31,639 bases of DNA. It comes from a virus. Shown here one piece after another: positions 19,206 to 28,352 of this stretch; positions within the stretch are counted from its first letter, which is position 1, and each line of letters opens with the position of its first letter. A model generated the notes under the pieces. That model made no database searches and had not been told where the DNA came from. It saw nothing but the letters and a program-made list of their open reading frames with translations. The stretch is from positions 1 through 31,639 of the IMG/VR virus record IMGVR_UViG_3300035670_000891, one strand, 5' to 3'. Made by a program: the position numbers and the translations under genes.

Positions 19206-21176
19206 TTACTCATCACCAACTGCTGCACCTAAAGCGCCAGATGCAGGTTTGATCTTTGATATATATCCGATCATCTGACTACGCTGTTCTGGCGGAAGCA
19301 TCTCGATCAAATCTGCAAATGCTTTAGGATTGCGCATAGCCTGATCTATCTTCTGATACATCGCTGCGTTAATCTTCAAATTACCCTGCTTCATTGCCGT
19401 GTTTGCAATCTGCACATAACGGTTTAGAAGGTTTGGAATGTACCGTTCGATACCTTCTACGTTTAACGCAGATTTGATTGCAGTTCGCCCTTCAACAGAC
19501 TTGCCAAACTCTTTCAGCCGAAGATCACGCGCACGTTCAGCAGCAACACCTTTCAGCCTATCCATTGTTGCAGATGAAACGGCGTCTTCAATTCCAGCTT
19601 TCCCAGACATGATGTCGCTGACCACCTTTGGATTATTCCCTTTGATAACATCCATGAATTGCTTTGGACTATTCTTCTGAAGATCACGCAATGTTGCCAT
19701 CAAAGCGGTTCTATCAATCTGTTCTAATCCAGTAGCGTACTTTCCGATATACTCCTTCCAGCCGACTGCACCAGAACCTTCAATAACGTCGTCAATGTAC
19801 GGTTTGAGTTCTGCCGATACCTTTGCAGTTAGGCGCTTTGACGCAGCAGGATCAGCACCAGCAAGTAGCTTCGATACGGCCTCATTGACGCCTTCTTTGC
19901 GCTTCATGTACAACGCATCAGGGTCAATCCTACCGCCACCCTTTTTCACCCACTCGGCAATCTGACTACCTATGTCCTGAAGTGTGCGTGATACATTTTC
20001 GCTTGACCCAAGTTTAGGGTCATCAAGTACAGATGAGATTCTGGAAGATACTTGTCCAACATCAATCGGCGTATACCCCCAATCACCTATCGTTTGAGCA
20101 TTCTTCCTAAGTTGTGCCGCCTTTGCACTCGTGCCGCCAAATTGAAGGGCTTGCTGATCCAACTCATCGGCTTGCTTCAGCATATCATCTGCAACACCAC
20201 CAATACGCGCCTCGCCAAGTCTCGCTTCACGGATTGGCCCCTGAGTTGCCTCAAGACGCTTACGCATGATGTTACGGGCAGCATTACTCTGCTCAGTAGT
20301 TCCGCCCATTGCCATGCGGTTCATTATCAACTCGCGGGCGGCATCTTGCTTTGCTTTCAGATTTACGTAATAGGCTTGCGCTGCAATAGGGTCTGCTGAC
20401 TCCTGAATCCCCTCTTTCCTCATTACCCTGTCAAGAGCAGCAACACGTTGAGCAGCAGGGTCGGATAACCCCATCAGTGATTGTGCAGATGTCTGGTCTC
20501 CTGCACCGCGCAATGCAGCAGCAGCATCATCAATCTCACCGCGCCCAATAATCTTCTGCAAGGCTTCGCGTGACTTATCAAGACTCCCGTAGTATCTATC
20601 TTGAGTGCCAAGCCCCAACTTCTCTTTCGCACGATTGACTATGTTCATGCCACGTCCAGCGATATGCGGCAAAGCACGACCAGCCAATAAACCTACCCCA
20701 GATAAAGCCCCTTCCTTGATAGCAGCACCTGCCCTATCGCCAGAAGTATCGTATGCAGCGCCTAATCCAGCGCCAGCCGCCATCTGAATCGGCAGAGTGG
20801 CAGGTAATGCCATCATTGGAGCGTACTTGGCAACATCACCAACAACAGAACCAACACTGGACGCAGCGCCAGTCTCATCAACGAATGCCTCGCCCTGCTT
20901 CAGTAACTCGCGGTCTTCAGGAGTAAGCTCTGCGAATAGGCTCTTTAGACCCATTGCACCTTTATCCCAAGATGCCTTTACCCCGCCAAGAAACTGCTGA
21001 ACAACACCAGGGTCTTCTGTCAAGGCGTATTGAGAAGCAAGTTGCTTTCTTGTGGATGGCTGAACAGTTCCCGTTCCTACCGGCATAGCAGATGCGAGAT
21101 CGAATCCAGAATTGGCAGAGGAAAGATCGAACTCTGCGTCTTTGACTGGCCTAGCAGATGCGAGATCGAATTCCAT
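19206..21176 (-). CDS. Large ejection/internal virion protein, 656 aa
   Basis: Two short N-terminal repeats (EFDLASARPVKDAEFDLSSA, then GFDLASAMPVG) are followed by a Gly/Ala-rich hydrophobic region with membrane-active character (YAPMMALPATLPIQMAAGAG). A long helical body with coiled-coil stretches follows. This composition, and its place after the gp10-like and gp7-like genes, match the P22 ejection proteins (gp7, gp16, gp20), which leave the capsid with the DNA and form a conduit through the envelope. It overlaps the preceding gene as TAATG. Which P22 protein it corresponds to cannot be decided by eye. Confidence 0.72.
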   Translation of the reverse strand: MEFDLASARPVKDAEFDLSSANSGFDLASAMPVGTGTVQPSTRKQLASQYALTEDPGVVQQFLGGVKASWDKGAMGLKSLFAELTPEDRELLKQGEAFVDETGAASSVGSVVGDVAKYAPMMALPATLPIQMAAGAGLGAAYDTSGDRAGAAIKEGALSGVGLLAGRALPHIAGRGMNIVNRAKEKLGLGTQDRYYGSLDKSREALQKIIGRGEIDDAAAALRGAGDQTSAQSLMGLSDPAAQRVAALDRVMRKEGIQESADPIAAQAYYVNLKAKQDAARELIMNRMAMGGTTEQSNAARNIMRKRLEATQGPIREARLGEARIGGVADDMLKQADELDQQALQFGGTSAKAAQLRKNAQTIGDWGYTPIDVGQVSSRISSVLDDPKLGSSENVSRTLQDIGSQIAEWVKKGGGRIDPDALYMKRKEGVNEAVSKLLAGADPAASKRLTAKVSAELKPYIDDVIEGSGAVGWKEYIGKYATGLEQIDRTALMATLRDLQKNSPKQFMDVIKGNNPKVVSDIMSGKAGIEDAVSSATMDRLKGVAAERARDLRLKEFGKSVEGRTAIKSALNVEGIERYIPNLLNRYVQIANTAMKQGNLKINAAMYQKIDQAMRNPKAFADLIEMLPPEQRSQMIGYISKIKPASGALGAAVGDE

Positions 21177-22573
21177 TATCGTACCTTTCTAAATTGCGAC
21201 CCATCAGGACTGACATACGCTTGATTTCCGTACTTATCAGTCATGAGCCGCCACCCATCTACACTAGCCGGGAGTTGCATTTTATTACCTTGTGTCGCGC
21301 CGCCACCTTCAGCCTGCAATTCAATATCAGATTGAGATTGAACACCTTGAGATTTTGCTTGCTGAACTGTTTTCTCCCAGTTCTGCAAGTGCGTTCTTAC
21401 TTGAGCCATGTTCTTCCGCAACTGATCTTGAGACTGTTCCTTCTTCAAAGAACGAATCGCACCTTGCAGCATCTCCAATTCTTTTATCGCAATCTGCCCC
21501 AATCCGGTTGCTCCGGTAGGGGATTGCTTCTTCATCTCGTTGATTGTCTCAACAGTCAAATTTGATCTGATAGGCTCAAGCGCCTGTTCCAAGTCGTAAG
21601 CGTCTGTACCACCAGCAAGTCCAAGCACTTGTCCGGTCAGCCCAGTCGAGAAGAATCCAATTTTATTCATTGCATCATCAAATGCCCCGCCAGCCCTTTT
21701 ACCGTCTTCTCCAACAGGCCCAAGCAGATTATCTAGCTTGCTATTAATGGATACCTTTCTATTTTCATTTGCTGCTAATACCGATTCTTTTTGAGCATTT
21801 TCTTTTTGCACTCTGGAGTACTCAGGAGTGCCGGGAATTGAAGCACGACGAGCCAACGCAGCATCACGCGCCATCAGCTTTGCCGCTTCTTCCTGCCCAA
21901 TCATCTCAGGTGTCTTTTCCACTTTTGACTGACCCATTGCTTCACGCTTGGCTTTCTCAAACTTCAATTGGGCCATTTGACCTTCATATTGAGCTTTCTC
22001 TTTGTTTTCAAAAATCTGCTTTTGAACTCCAGCACTCTCAATGTATGGCCGCACTGCCTCAAGATCGTACTTATTCCTACGCAATAGATCAAACACCCCG
22101 GCACCGGAATCTAGCTGTGCCAATTGAATCGCTTGCTGCGGTTGCAGCCTGCCAGCCTCAACAAGTGCCGACAGCTTCCCCTCAGGCTCCGAATACCGCG
22201 CTGCGATCCCGGGGTTTAGCTTAGAAAACGCTTCAGGATTTGCAAGGAACATCTCGGCGGGATTCGTGTATTGCCCGCCAGTGTTGAACCCGTAAGTCGC
22301 ATCCATTGCCCGCTTATAGAAATTTGGGTCTTCCCCCATAGCGGTAGCTTCCGCTGCCAATACTTGTCGCGGCATAGGGTATGCGGATTGTTGCATCTTT
22401 TTGCGGTTCTCTTCCTCTTGCCGCTTCAACTCTTCTTGGCGCTTCTTCTCCTCGTTCTCACGATTGATTCGATCTACCTCTGCCTGCATCATGTACTGCT
22501 GGAATGCAGGATCACGTTGCATGTTGTTGGCAAGGTCGCTTAAAGTCCCACCAGATTGAGTTTGATAGCTCAT
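21176..22573 (-). CDS. Ejection/internal virion protein, 465 aa
   Basis: The N-terminus MSYQTQSGGTLSDLANNMQR precedes a very charged coiled coil (RINRENEEKKRQEELKRQEE, residues about 33-52). Further helices and a Gly-containing segment at about 285-320 (VGEDGKRAGGAFDDAMNKIG) follow. The C-terminal domain (WRLMTDKYGNQAYVSPDGSQ) is a short motif common in phage DNA-transfer proteins. A GGGGAAATC site precedes the ATG. It lies between two other ejection-type genes and probably forms part of the DNA-delivery channel. Confidence 0.7.
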   Translation of the reverse strand: MSYQTQSGGTLSDLANNMQRDPAFQQYMMQAEVDRINRENEEKKRQEELKRQEEENRKKMQQSAYPMPRQVLAAEATAMGEDPNFYKRAMDATYGFNTGGQYTNPAEMFLANPEAFSKLNPGIAARYSEPEGKLSALVEAGRLQPQQAIQLAQLDSGAGVFDLLRRNKYDLEAVRPYIESAGVQKQIFENKEKAQYEGQMAQLKFEKAKREAMGQSKVEKTPEMIGQEEAAKLMARDAALARRASIPGTPEYSRVQKENAQKESVLAANENRKVSINSKLDNLLGPVGEDGKRAGGAFDDAMNKIGFFSTGLTGQVLGLAGGTDAYDLEQALEPIRSNLTVETINEMKKQSPTGATGLGQIAIKELEMLQGAIRSLKKEQSQDQLRKNMAQVRTHLQNWEKTVQQAKSQGVQSQSDIELQAEGGGATQGNKMQLPASVDGWRLMTDKYGNQAYVSPDGSQFRKVR

Positions 22574-22585
22574 GATTTCCCCTTA

Positions 22586-23392
22586 TCACCACCCGCGTAA
22601 TCCACTGGTATAACCAGTTCCACCAGACACTATCTGCCCTGTGTCCTTATTGAAAGCCCCTGCACCACTAGCGAACGACCAAGGATTAGCCTTTGCAGCA
22701 TCAACACTACGATCTGACCCATACCGAGAGGATGCTGCACTTTGCTCAGACCCGTACATACTACCTAGCAGACTGGCAAGCGTACTACCCTTCTGTGAAT
22801 GCGCCTGCATATTAGTCCCGTAGATATTCGCAGCAGACTGTAGGTTCGCCCCTTGAGCTTGATTCCAATTCGTAGAGTAGTTATTCAATAATCCAGATAG
22901 TCGAGTGGCCTGATTGTCGTACTCCTGCGAAGCCATATCCTGGCCATACTTCGTTAGCTCCATCAGTCTGTTTCCAGACCCAAGCATCCCCTTAGCAGCT
23001 TGTTGGCGCTGTAGTGCCTGTTCACCTTGCCCAAGCCGGAACTTATACGCAGCAGATTGTTGGATGCTAGAAGGGTCATCCAACAAACTACTCATTCGGC
23101 TTTGGGCATCCGAAAGACCAGTCTCGAATCTATTCTGCTCATTGGTTGGCGCGGTATAAGTAGGTGCGGCAGACGAGTTCCAATCATTGAATTGTGTCTG
23201 AGCACCCGTGCTTGCTGTGCCTATCGCTGGTTGAGCTGGCTGATTTGGAGATGAAGCGATTGATGGCGACCCAACCCCACCAGCGCGGGAAGATTCGCTA
23301 TATCCAGAGCCAACAGGGGCTGCCAGCCACGAGTCGAGCATAGCTGCTCCTGGAGTCATTGCAATGCTAGGTGCGTTCCATCTAAGCGCCAT
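22586..23392 (-). CDS. DNA-transfer/ejection protein, 268 aa
   Basis: After a flexible, Ser/Pro-rich N-terminus, the conserved core reads AAYKFRLGQGEQALQRQQAA, then KGMLGSGNRLMELTKYGQDM and ASQEYDNQATRLSGLL. This is a strong signature of a phage family usually annotated as DNA transfer or gp7-like ejection protein, in which A-x-KGMLGSG and ASQEY are nearly invariant. The C-terminus is Gly/Ser-rich. It is the first of three ejection-type genes downstream of the gp10-like genes. A GGGGTAGATT site precedes the ATG. Confidence 0.78.
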   Translation of the reverse strand: MALRWNAPSIAMTPGAAMLDSWLAAPVGSGYSESSRAGGVGSPSIASSPNQPAQPAIGTASTGAQTQFNDWNSSAAPTYTAPTNEQNRFETGLSDAQSRMSSLLDDPSSIQQSAAYKFRLGQGEQALQRQQAAKGMLGSGNRLMELTKYGQDMASQEYDNQATRLSGLLNNYSTNWNQAQGANLQSAANIYGTNMQAHSQKGSTLASLLGSMYGSEQSAASSRYGSDRSVDAAKANPWSFASGAGAFNKDTGQIVSGGTGYTSGLRGW

Positions 23393-23402
23393 AATCTACC
23401 CC

Positions 23403-25100
23403 TTAATCATTAATTTCGAGACCTTCAAGTCTCAAGTTCGCGTCTTTAACGTGCAACAACTCAAAAGCCCTGCGGTTGTAATTGCCCAACCTTCTAATCC
23501 TTGACCTATTTGCACTTAGGTCTATCGGCCTAAACGTTGAGTATGTTACATAATCATCATCCGTATATCTAGCCAACAGTGTTGATTCAATCTTGTCACC
23601 AACCACTTCAGCGTAGGCCATGAATTTAGGGGGAATGCTACCATTGTCTAACTTTGGTGTTCTGACCCTTGCTGCGATAGCGCCAATCGCATCAGCGTAT
23701 TCGCTTGAGGTGAATTCATACAGTACCCCGTTAGACCTTCCTTGCATGTACTGAACTCCCCCAACATCAGCAGAGGACACAACAGGGAAGTACGTTTCAA
23801 GGTATACCGCAGCAGCACCAGCCCCGCTGAAAGCCGTACCAGTCGCTTGTATTTGGAAAGTATTTGCAGTCACAGCGGTAGCAACATGCCATCCATCAAA
23901 GTCAGCACCTGTGTCAGCCACCTTCACTATCGCCCCGTCAAGCAATCCGTGGGCCGAGGATGTAACGACACCTTCCGCAGTTATCGCGCTAATCGTCTTG
24001 ACGCTTCCAGAGTAATTTAGGTAGCTGAATAATGACCATTGCTGCGTAGTCAAATCATACACCAAAGTTTTTTCTGTGGTAACAAGCGTGATTCCATACA
24101 GCGCATGTGACCCAACTTGAGAAAACCATGAATGTACCTCAGACAATCCATCTTGCCCGATGTACTTTTCTATTGCTGGCGTTGAGATTTTCTGAGGTGA
24201 CGTACCAGTTAGTGTGAATACAGAATATCCTGACCCATTCTGCGCCTTCCCGATAAATACAACTGAGCCTCCCCCTATGTCCTGTATTGCACCATCCGTA
24301 GCACATCCTATCTGCACGTTAGCATTTTGCACAGGAGAAAGAACTGATCCAACCGGATTACCGGCGTTGTAGAAGAACTCAATCGAACGCTCCTTGAACG
24401 CTACGATATATGACCCACTCTTTGCGATTGCGACCCCCCTGCTTGGGTCGTATTGAGACTGTATGAAATCAAGCGAACTCCATGTAAGCGGGTCTTCCAG
24501 CGCCGATTGATTTATCTCGCCCTTCGGTGTCATCACGAAGAAGAACCCGTCAAGGAATACAACGCCGCGAACAGTATTGATCGGGTAATCTACATCTGTA
24601 ATTTGCGTGATAGCGTATAGATTAGAGCCTGTTTCAGCGTAATCCGTAGGTGTTTCTCCATCCTCAGCTTGTGCAAAGGCAACATAGACTTCATCACCAG
24701 AAACCGCAATCTTCACTCCGATATTTAGGTTCCCAGAAACTACACCTGGAAGGTCATACCTAACCCACGAGGCTGTGATGGACTTTGCTACCCATGCAAC
24801 ACCATCAATCATGATACTTACTGCACCAGCACCCGTCTTCCGCTTCAGGTATATGCTGAATACTCTGTTGAGGTTTGATCCAGCGAAATTAATCACTTGC
24901 TGAAGCGTAGCGCCTGCCCCGGTAGCAGTTGCTGTGTACGCCTCTGTACCGCCGTCTGGATCAGTCTGCCCTGCTGTAACCGAGAGCTTATACTTAATCC
25001 ACGAATCGGCAGAGAAATCTGAAGAATTAACGACGCGATTTACGCTCTCGGTCAGTACCCAAGCAGCAGTCGCAGATTTAATAAGAAGTTTCTTGCTCAT
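23403..25100 (-). CDS. gp10-like packaged-DNA stabilisation protein, C-terminal partner, 565 aa
   Basis: Residues about 160-365 carry the core of P22 gp10-like neck proteins: YAITQITDVDYPINTVRGVV, FLDGFFFVMTPKGEI, WSSLDFIQSQYDPSRGVAIA, AFKERSIEFFYNAGNP and SPQKISTPAIEKYI. Residues 1-155 are a carbohydrate-binding-like beta sandwich (NSSDFSADSWIKYKLSVTAG...FAQAEDGETPTDYAET), absent from typical gp10. Residues about 370-440 are an inserted domain with SSAHGLLDGAIVKV, similar to one in the gene at 27174. The usual gp10 N-terminus is missing and is found on the gene at 25097-26470. The ATG at 25100 overlaps that gene's stop as ATGA. Confidence 0.78.
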   Translation of the reverse strand: MSKKLLIKSATAAWVLTESVNRVVNSSDFSADSWIKYKLSVTAGQTDPDGGTEAYTATATGAGATLQQVINFAGSNLNRVFSIYLKRKTGAGAVSIMIDGVAWVAKSITASWVRYDLPGVVSGNLNIGVKIAVSGDEVYVAFAQAEDGETPTDYAETGSNLYAITQITDVDYPINTVRGVVFLDGFFFVMTPKGEINQSALEDPLTWSSLDFIQSQYDPSRGVAIAKSGSYIVAFKERSIEFFYNAGNPVGSVLSPVQNANVQIGCATDGAIQDIGGGSVVFIGKAQNGSGYSVFTLTGTSPQKISTPAIEKYIGQDGLSEVHSWFSQVGSHALYGITLVTTEKTLVYDLTTQQWSLFSYLNYSGSVKTISAITAEGVVTSSAHGLLDGAIVKVADTGADFDGWHVATAVTANTFQIQATGTAFSGAGAAAVYLETYFPVVSSADVGGVQYMQGRSNGVLYEFTSSEYADAIGAIAARVRTPKLDNGSIPPKFMAYAEVVGDKIESTLLARYTDDDYVTYSTFRPIDLSANRSRIRRLGNYNRRAFELLHVKDANLRLEGLEIND

Positions 25101-26470
25101 GTCACACTCTGGGCAAAGTCGAAAAAGTCTCCCGATAGCGCCGCAAAATTGCGCGTCCCGATAAGATCGAAATACACTGCTGTAAAACCTGTGTTGTAGT
25201 AGTCTTCGAGGACGCAAAAAATGCGCTCCTTATTTACCGGGGATACTACCGACCTGACAACTTGGTCCCCTGTTAGGCGAAACGTCTTGATGACCCCTTT
25301 CCCATACTCCCAAACCATCAAGTCTTTACCTTCGGATGATGAGAAAGGGAACGCATCAGCAACCACCACAACAGTACGCCCATCTGAGCTAACCGCCAAT
25401 ACGTCGCTATTGTAGGTCAAACTCTCATGCCCTATGTCGTACACCTCTGAATCGGAATACCTTGCAAATGCTCTATATGCCCCCTCACCGCCAGCAACTT
25501 CAGCCGTCCCAAAAACTGCGCTACCATTGTCAGACAGAAAGAATGGCAATACCGTATCGTAGGAAGTTGCAGGACTGTAAAACTGAGACATAGTTAGTGC
25601 CTGTACGTCATCCTCCTCAGTCCAGATAAAAGGGCCGTTTGCTGTCGAATACCACCCAACTACCGTAGTGCCATCTCGACTGCACACGCCATACCTTGCG
25701 TCTGCTATTGACTTAAGCAATGTGTTATTTTTATATACTTCAACGCTGTATGTAGGGTGTTCAACTTTTCGCATACAGAGGGTTGAAAGGTCAGCAGACG
25801 CGCTAGTAAGATCAGGCGAAGCCGCAAGTGAGTCATACACCACAACGACTGCCGCGCCGTAAGGATACACCTCTAACTTGTGTGCGATAGCAGTTTTATA
25901 AGCAACCGCCACGCTCATCCCGTCATCTGAGCAGATTAGACCATTGCTAGTAACCCAAGATATGCTTGCAATAGACTCTTCTCCATCGTCCTCAGACCAC
26001 CGTGTTAGCGCATTTGCGCCGCCTGTGGATATGAACGCATAGGCAACTCTGCCATCATCACTGCAAGCTATGCTGCTGATAGCTCCATACCCTGAAAAGA
26101 TTGTCGAATCAGTCCAATCTGTTGTGTCCCATCTTGTAACCCCAGTTCCTGCAAGATTGATGACGAAGATATATCGCATATCCCTCGACACCGTGATTGT
26201 CTGAACGCTCGTGTCCTCAATCAATTCCGGTGCATACGCATTCTCTTGCACGAACAGGTTAGCCCCGTATACCGACAGTAGCTTACTGTTAAAACTAACA
26301 AGACCACCACCTTTAGCATCAGCAGAAACAATCTGGTTCAAGACTAGCGCCGGACGGACTGCACAGATATTCCCAGAAGCCGACTGTTCACTAAGAACAT
26401 TGACCATTGCAGAATCTTTGTTCTCGATGCCGTCTCTAGTCTCTGTTGGTGCTATCAGTGGTAGTCTCAT
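25097..26470 (-). CDS. gp10-like N-terminus fused to beta-propeller-like domain, 457 aa
   Basis: The first 75 residues (MRLPLIAPTETRDGIENKDS...VNVLSEQ...VRPALVL...GLVSFNSKLLSVYG) match the start of gp10-like packaged-DNA stabilisation proteins. Instead of the gp10 core, a propeller-like series follows, with repeated SxDG turns: VSRDMRYIFVINLAG, CSDDGRVAYAFIS, CSDDGMSVAVAYK, CSRDGTTVVGWYS, LSDNGSAVFGTAE and VSSDGRTVVVVAD. Six such blades are visible. The gp10 core continues in the overlapping downstream gene, so the two proteins probably assemble as one neck component. The start overlaps the previous stop as TAATG. Confidence 0.72.
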   Translation of the reverse strand: MRLPLIAPTETRDGIENKDSAMVNVLSEQSASGNICAVRPALVLNQIVSADAKGGGLVSFNSKLLSVYGANLFVQENAYAPELIEDTSVQTITVSRDMRYIFVINLAGTGVTRWDTTDWTDSTIFSGYGAISSIACSDDGRVAYAFISTGGANALTRWSEDDGEESIASISWVTSNGLICSDDGMSVAVAYKTAIAHKLEVYPYGAAVVVVYDSLAASPDLTSASADLSTLCMRKVEHPTYSVEVYKNNTLLKSIADARYGVCSRDGTTVVGWYSTANGPFIWTEEDDVQALTMSQFYSPATSYDTVLPFFLSDNGSAVFGTAEVAGGEGAYRAFARYSDSEVYDIGHESLTYNSDVLAVSSDGRTVVVVADAFPFSSSEGKDLMVWEYGKGVIKTFRLTGDQVVRSVVSPVNKERIFCVLEDYYNTGFTAVYFDLIGTRNFAALSGDFFDFAQSVT

Positions 26471-27165
26471 TACTGATCGCTCTCAATGTTCGACCCCATG
26501 CTCGTCAAAGGTACGAGGTCGGTGTAGCTGATAATATGACGATGGTTAGCCCGCTTGATGTTTGCTAGAGACTCAGTAGCAATATTGGCTACCTCAGGAG
26601 ATACACTCCTCTCAAACTCAGGGGCAATCTCGATAGCAAGGTTGTAGGCCAATGCCCGCTCATATCCGGGCGGGAAGGCTACAGTCGTACTCAACGAAGC
26701 AAGGGTACTTACAGGGACGGCAAAGACTACATGAAGAACATGCCCGGTACTCGGCACAGGCCAAAGGTTCAACACACCTGTCGGATAGGATGGCTCGTAG
26801 TACGCCAGTTCAGGGATGTCGCTGGATGTGGTCTTGTCAGCGATTGCAAACCACCGAGTCTGATCCACCAACTTGATTTGGTAATCAATTTCACTAGCCC
26901 GCACATAGATGTTATCTATGCTTAGTGGGCGTGTGTCGATGTTGGGCGTAGTTCCACCGAGCGTGATGGTGGAGTCACCTGCTATCAGCGTAAAGGTCTT
27001 GTCTTGTAGTGCGTAGCCGATTGGCTTGTCAGTCTGCCACGACTCGATCATGGCATTCAGCGCAACCAGCCCGTCCTGAGCGTAGGACTCGTTAAGGCTG
27101 TCTCCAGACTTCACCATCCCGATAAGTCGCTGCGCTCGTCCTACTATGTCACGGGCTGTTGCCAT
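26470..27165 (-). CDS. gp4-like head-completion/tail-accessory protein, 231 aa
   Basis: The sequence begins MATARDIVGRAQRLIGMVKS and continues with LVALNAMIESWQTDK and a C-terminal PPGYERALAYNLAIEIAPEF. These are features of P22 gp4-like proteins (packaged-DNA stabilisation, portal adaptor): an N-terminal helical pair with LN-x-MI-x-SW and a conserved PPGY-x-RAL-x-x-NLA-x-E helix. It binds the portal ring and provides the platform for gp10. A second, longer copy lies immediately upstream at 27174-28073. The GAGGTGAT ribosome-binding site overlaps that gene's stop. Confidence 0.8.
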   Translation of the reverse strand: MATARDIVGRAQRLIGMVKSGDSLNESYAQDGLVALNAMIESWQTDKPIGYALQDKTFTLIAGDSTITLGGTTPNIDTRPLSIDNIYVRASEIDYQIKLVDQTRWFAIADKTTSSDIPELAYYEPSYPTGVLNLWPVPSTGHVLHVVFAVPVSTLASLSTTVAFPPGYERALAYNLAIEIAPEFERSVSPEVANIATESLANIKRANHRHIISYTDLVPLTSMGSNIESDQ

Positions 27166-27173
27166 ACATCACC

Positions 27174-28073
27174 TCACTGTTGTTGCGGCATTTGCGGCTT
27201 AGTAATAACAGACCCAGTTAGCCTTGCACTATTCAGTTGCATGAGTGATTGCAGATTCTGCTGAAGATTACCAACAACCTCTTCTGCAATCTTGGCTTGG
27301 AACTCAGGGGCAAGCTCAAGCGCAAGCGCAAGCTCAAGCATACGACGATAGCCAGGAGGAAGAACCTGATCCGTACTCAGTGACGCATATTCCTGAATCG
27401 TCCGCATGTACTTTACATGAAACTCAGGGGTTCCTGTGGGCGGTGGATTGACGAACAGCAGACCAAACGGGCTACTAGCACGATAGAGAACTTTGGTCGG
27501 AGCCGCAGCAGTAGTGGTCTTGTCAATCAGGTTAGTCCAATACCCCTCAGTCACAATTCCGATTGGCGTATCAACACCATCAGCGCGAGAGAATGCACCC
27601 GTCAGCTTTGTCGGACGCGGCACTTTGAAGTCGCCAGAGGTAAATACAAGCGTACCTGTTGCTGGCGTTACAGGATCATTTGCCACCGCATAGGTGAAGG
27701 TTTTTGGCCCAGTTACCGTGATTGCAGCGGTCTTGTTGTAGTCAGCCTGCCCAGCCCCTGACACAGTAACCTTGCATCCAGTCTCAAGGCCATGCGGCTG
27801 TGCCGTAGTAACTGTCGCAACGAGAAGGGTTCGAGTAATGCTTGAGATAGCCATCGAATCGTCGCCAATTGCATACACTGCTTGAGATGCAGTCATGGTA
27901 ATCGACTCGTCCTGCTCACAATAGTTGAGCGGCATGGTGATTGTCCAAGAGTCAATGACTGAGTTCAGGCTATCAAGGCCATCATTCAGTTCAACACTGG
28001 TAGGAGATTCGCCGGATGCGATAACGCCTAAAATACGCATCGACTTGCTGATAATTGCTTGGGCTGTAGCCAT
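27174..28073 (-). CDS. gp4-like protein with inserted beta domain, 299 aa
   Basis: Both ends match the gp4 family: MATAQAIISKSMRILGVIAS and LDSLNSVIDSWTITM at the N-terminus, and LPPGYRRMLELALALELAPE near the C-terminus. Between residues about 76 and 148 there is an extra domain with VATVTTAQPHGLETGCKVTV...SGAGQADYNKTAAITVTG...KTFTYAVA. This is the pattern of the FCCH-like beta modules sometimes inserted into phage virion proteins. The related 231-aa protein next to it lacks the insert. One of the two may bind the portal and the other form a second ring, but which does which is unknown. GGAGTAATCATC precedes the start. Confidence 0.78.
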   Translation of the reverse strand: MATAQAIISKSMRILGVIASGESPTSVELNDGLDSLNSVIDSWTITMPLNYCEQDESITMTASQAVYAIGDDSMAISSITRTLLVATVTTAQPHGLETGCKVTVSGAGQADYNKTAAITVTGPKTFTYAVANDPVTPATGTLVFTSGDFKVPRPTKLTGAFSRADGVDTPIGIVTEGYWTNLIDKTTTAAAPTKVLYRASSPFGLLFVNPPPTGTPEFHVKYMRTIQEYASLSTDQVLPPGYRRMLELALALELAPEFQAKIAEEVVGNLQQNLQSLMQLNSARLTGSVITKPQMPQQQ

Positions 28074-28078
28074 GATGA

Positions 28079-28285
28079 TTACTCCTTATTCAAAGACGGA
28101 CGACCACGGCGCTTCGGCTCATGTACATCCAGTTTATCAGATACCTCTATAACTGCAACAGGCATCTTTTTGGAAATGATTGCAGCGCGAACAGGCTCAC
28201 CATCAACCCATCCGTTCTTCTTAGCGGTTTCAACATCAGAATCTGAAAAGTTATGGAACCCACCATCTTCTTTGTACATCAGCAT
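28079..28285 (-). CDS. Small phage protein with basic C-terminal tail, 68 aa
   Basis: The sequence begins MLMYKEDGGFHNFSDSDVET and includes KKNGWVDGEP, typical of short phage proteins encoded between coat and gp4-like genes. The tail EPKRRGRPSLNKE is basic with an RGRP core and may contact packaged DNA. TGAGGTGATGCT precedes the start. A terminator-like hairpin at 28297-28332 separates it from the gene upstream, so its expression may depend on partial readthrough. Confidence 0.65.
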   Translation of the reverse strand: MLMYKEDGGFHNFSDSDVETAKKNGWVDGEPVRAAIISKKMPVAVIEVSDKLDVHEPKRRGRPSLNKE

Positions 28286-28296
28286 AGCATCACCTC

Positions 28297-28332
28297 AAAA
28301 ATAAGGGGAGTCCTCGCAAGAAGACCCCCCTT
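28297..28332 (-). terminator. Rho-independent terminator (leftward)
   Basis: On the minus strand, AAGGGGGGTC (28332-28323) and GACTCCCCTT (28312-28303) form a 10-base GC-rich stem with one mismatch and a 10-base loop, followed by ATTTTT. Its position after the coat and 67-aa genes suggests it sets a high head-to-tail expression ratio. Confidence 0.75.
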
Positions 28333-28352
28333 TATCACTGGTTATGACTTGG

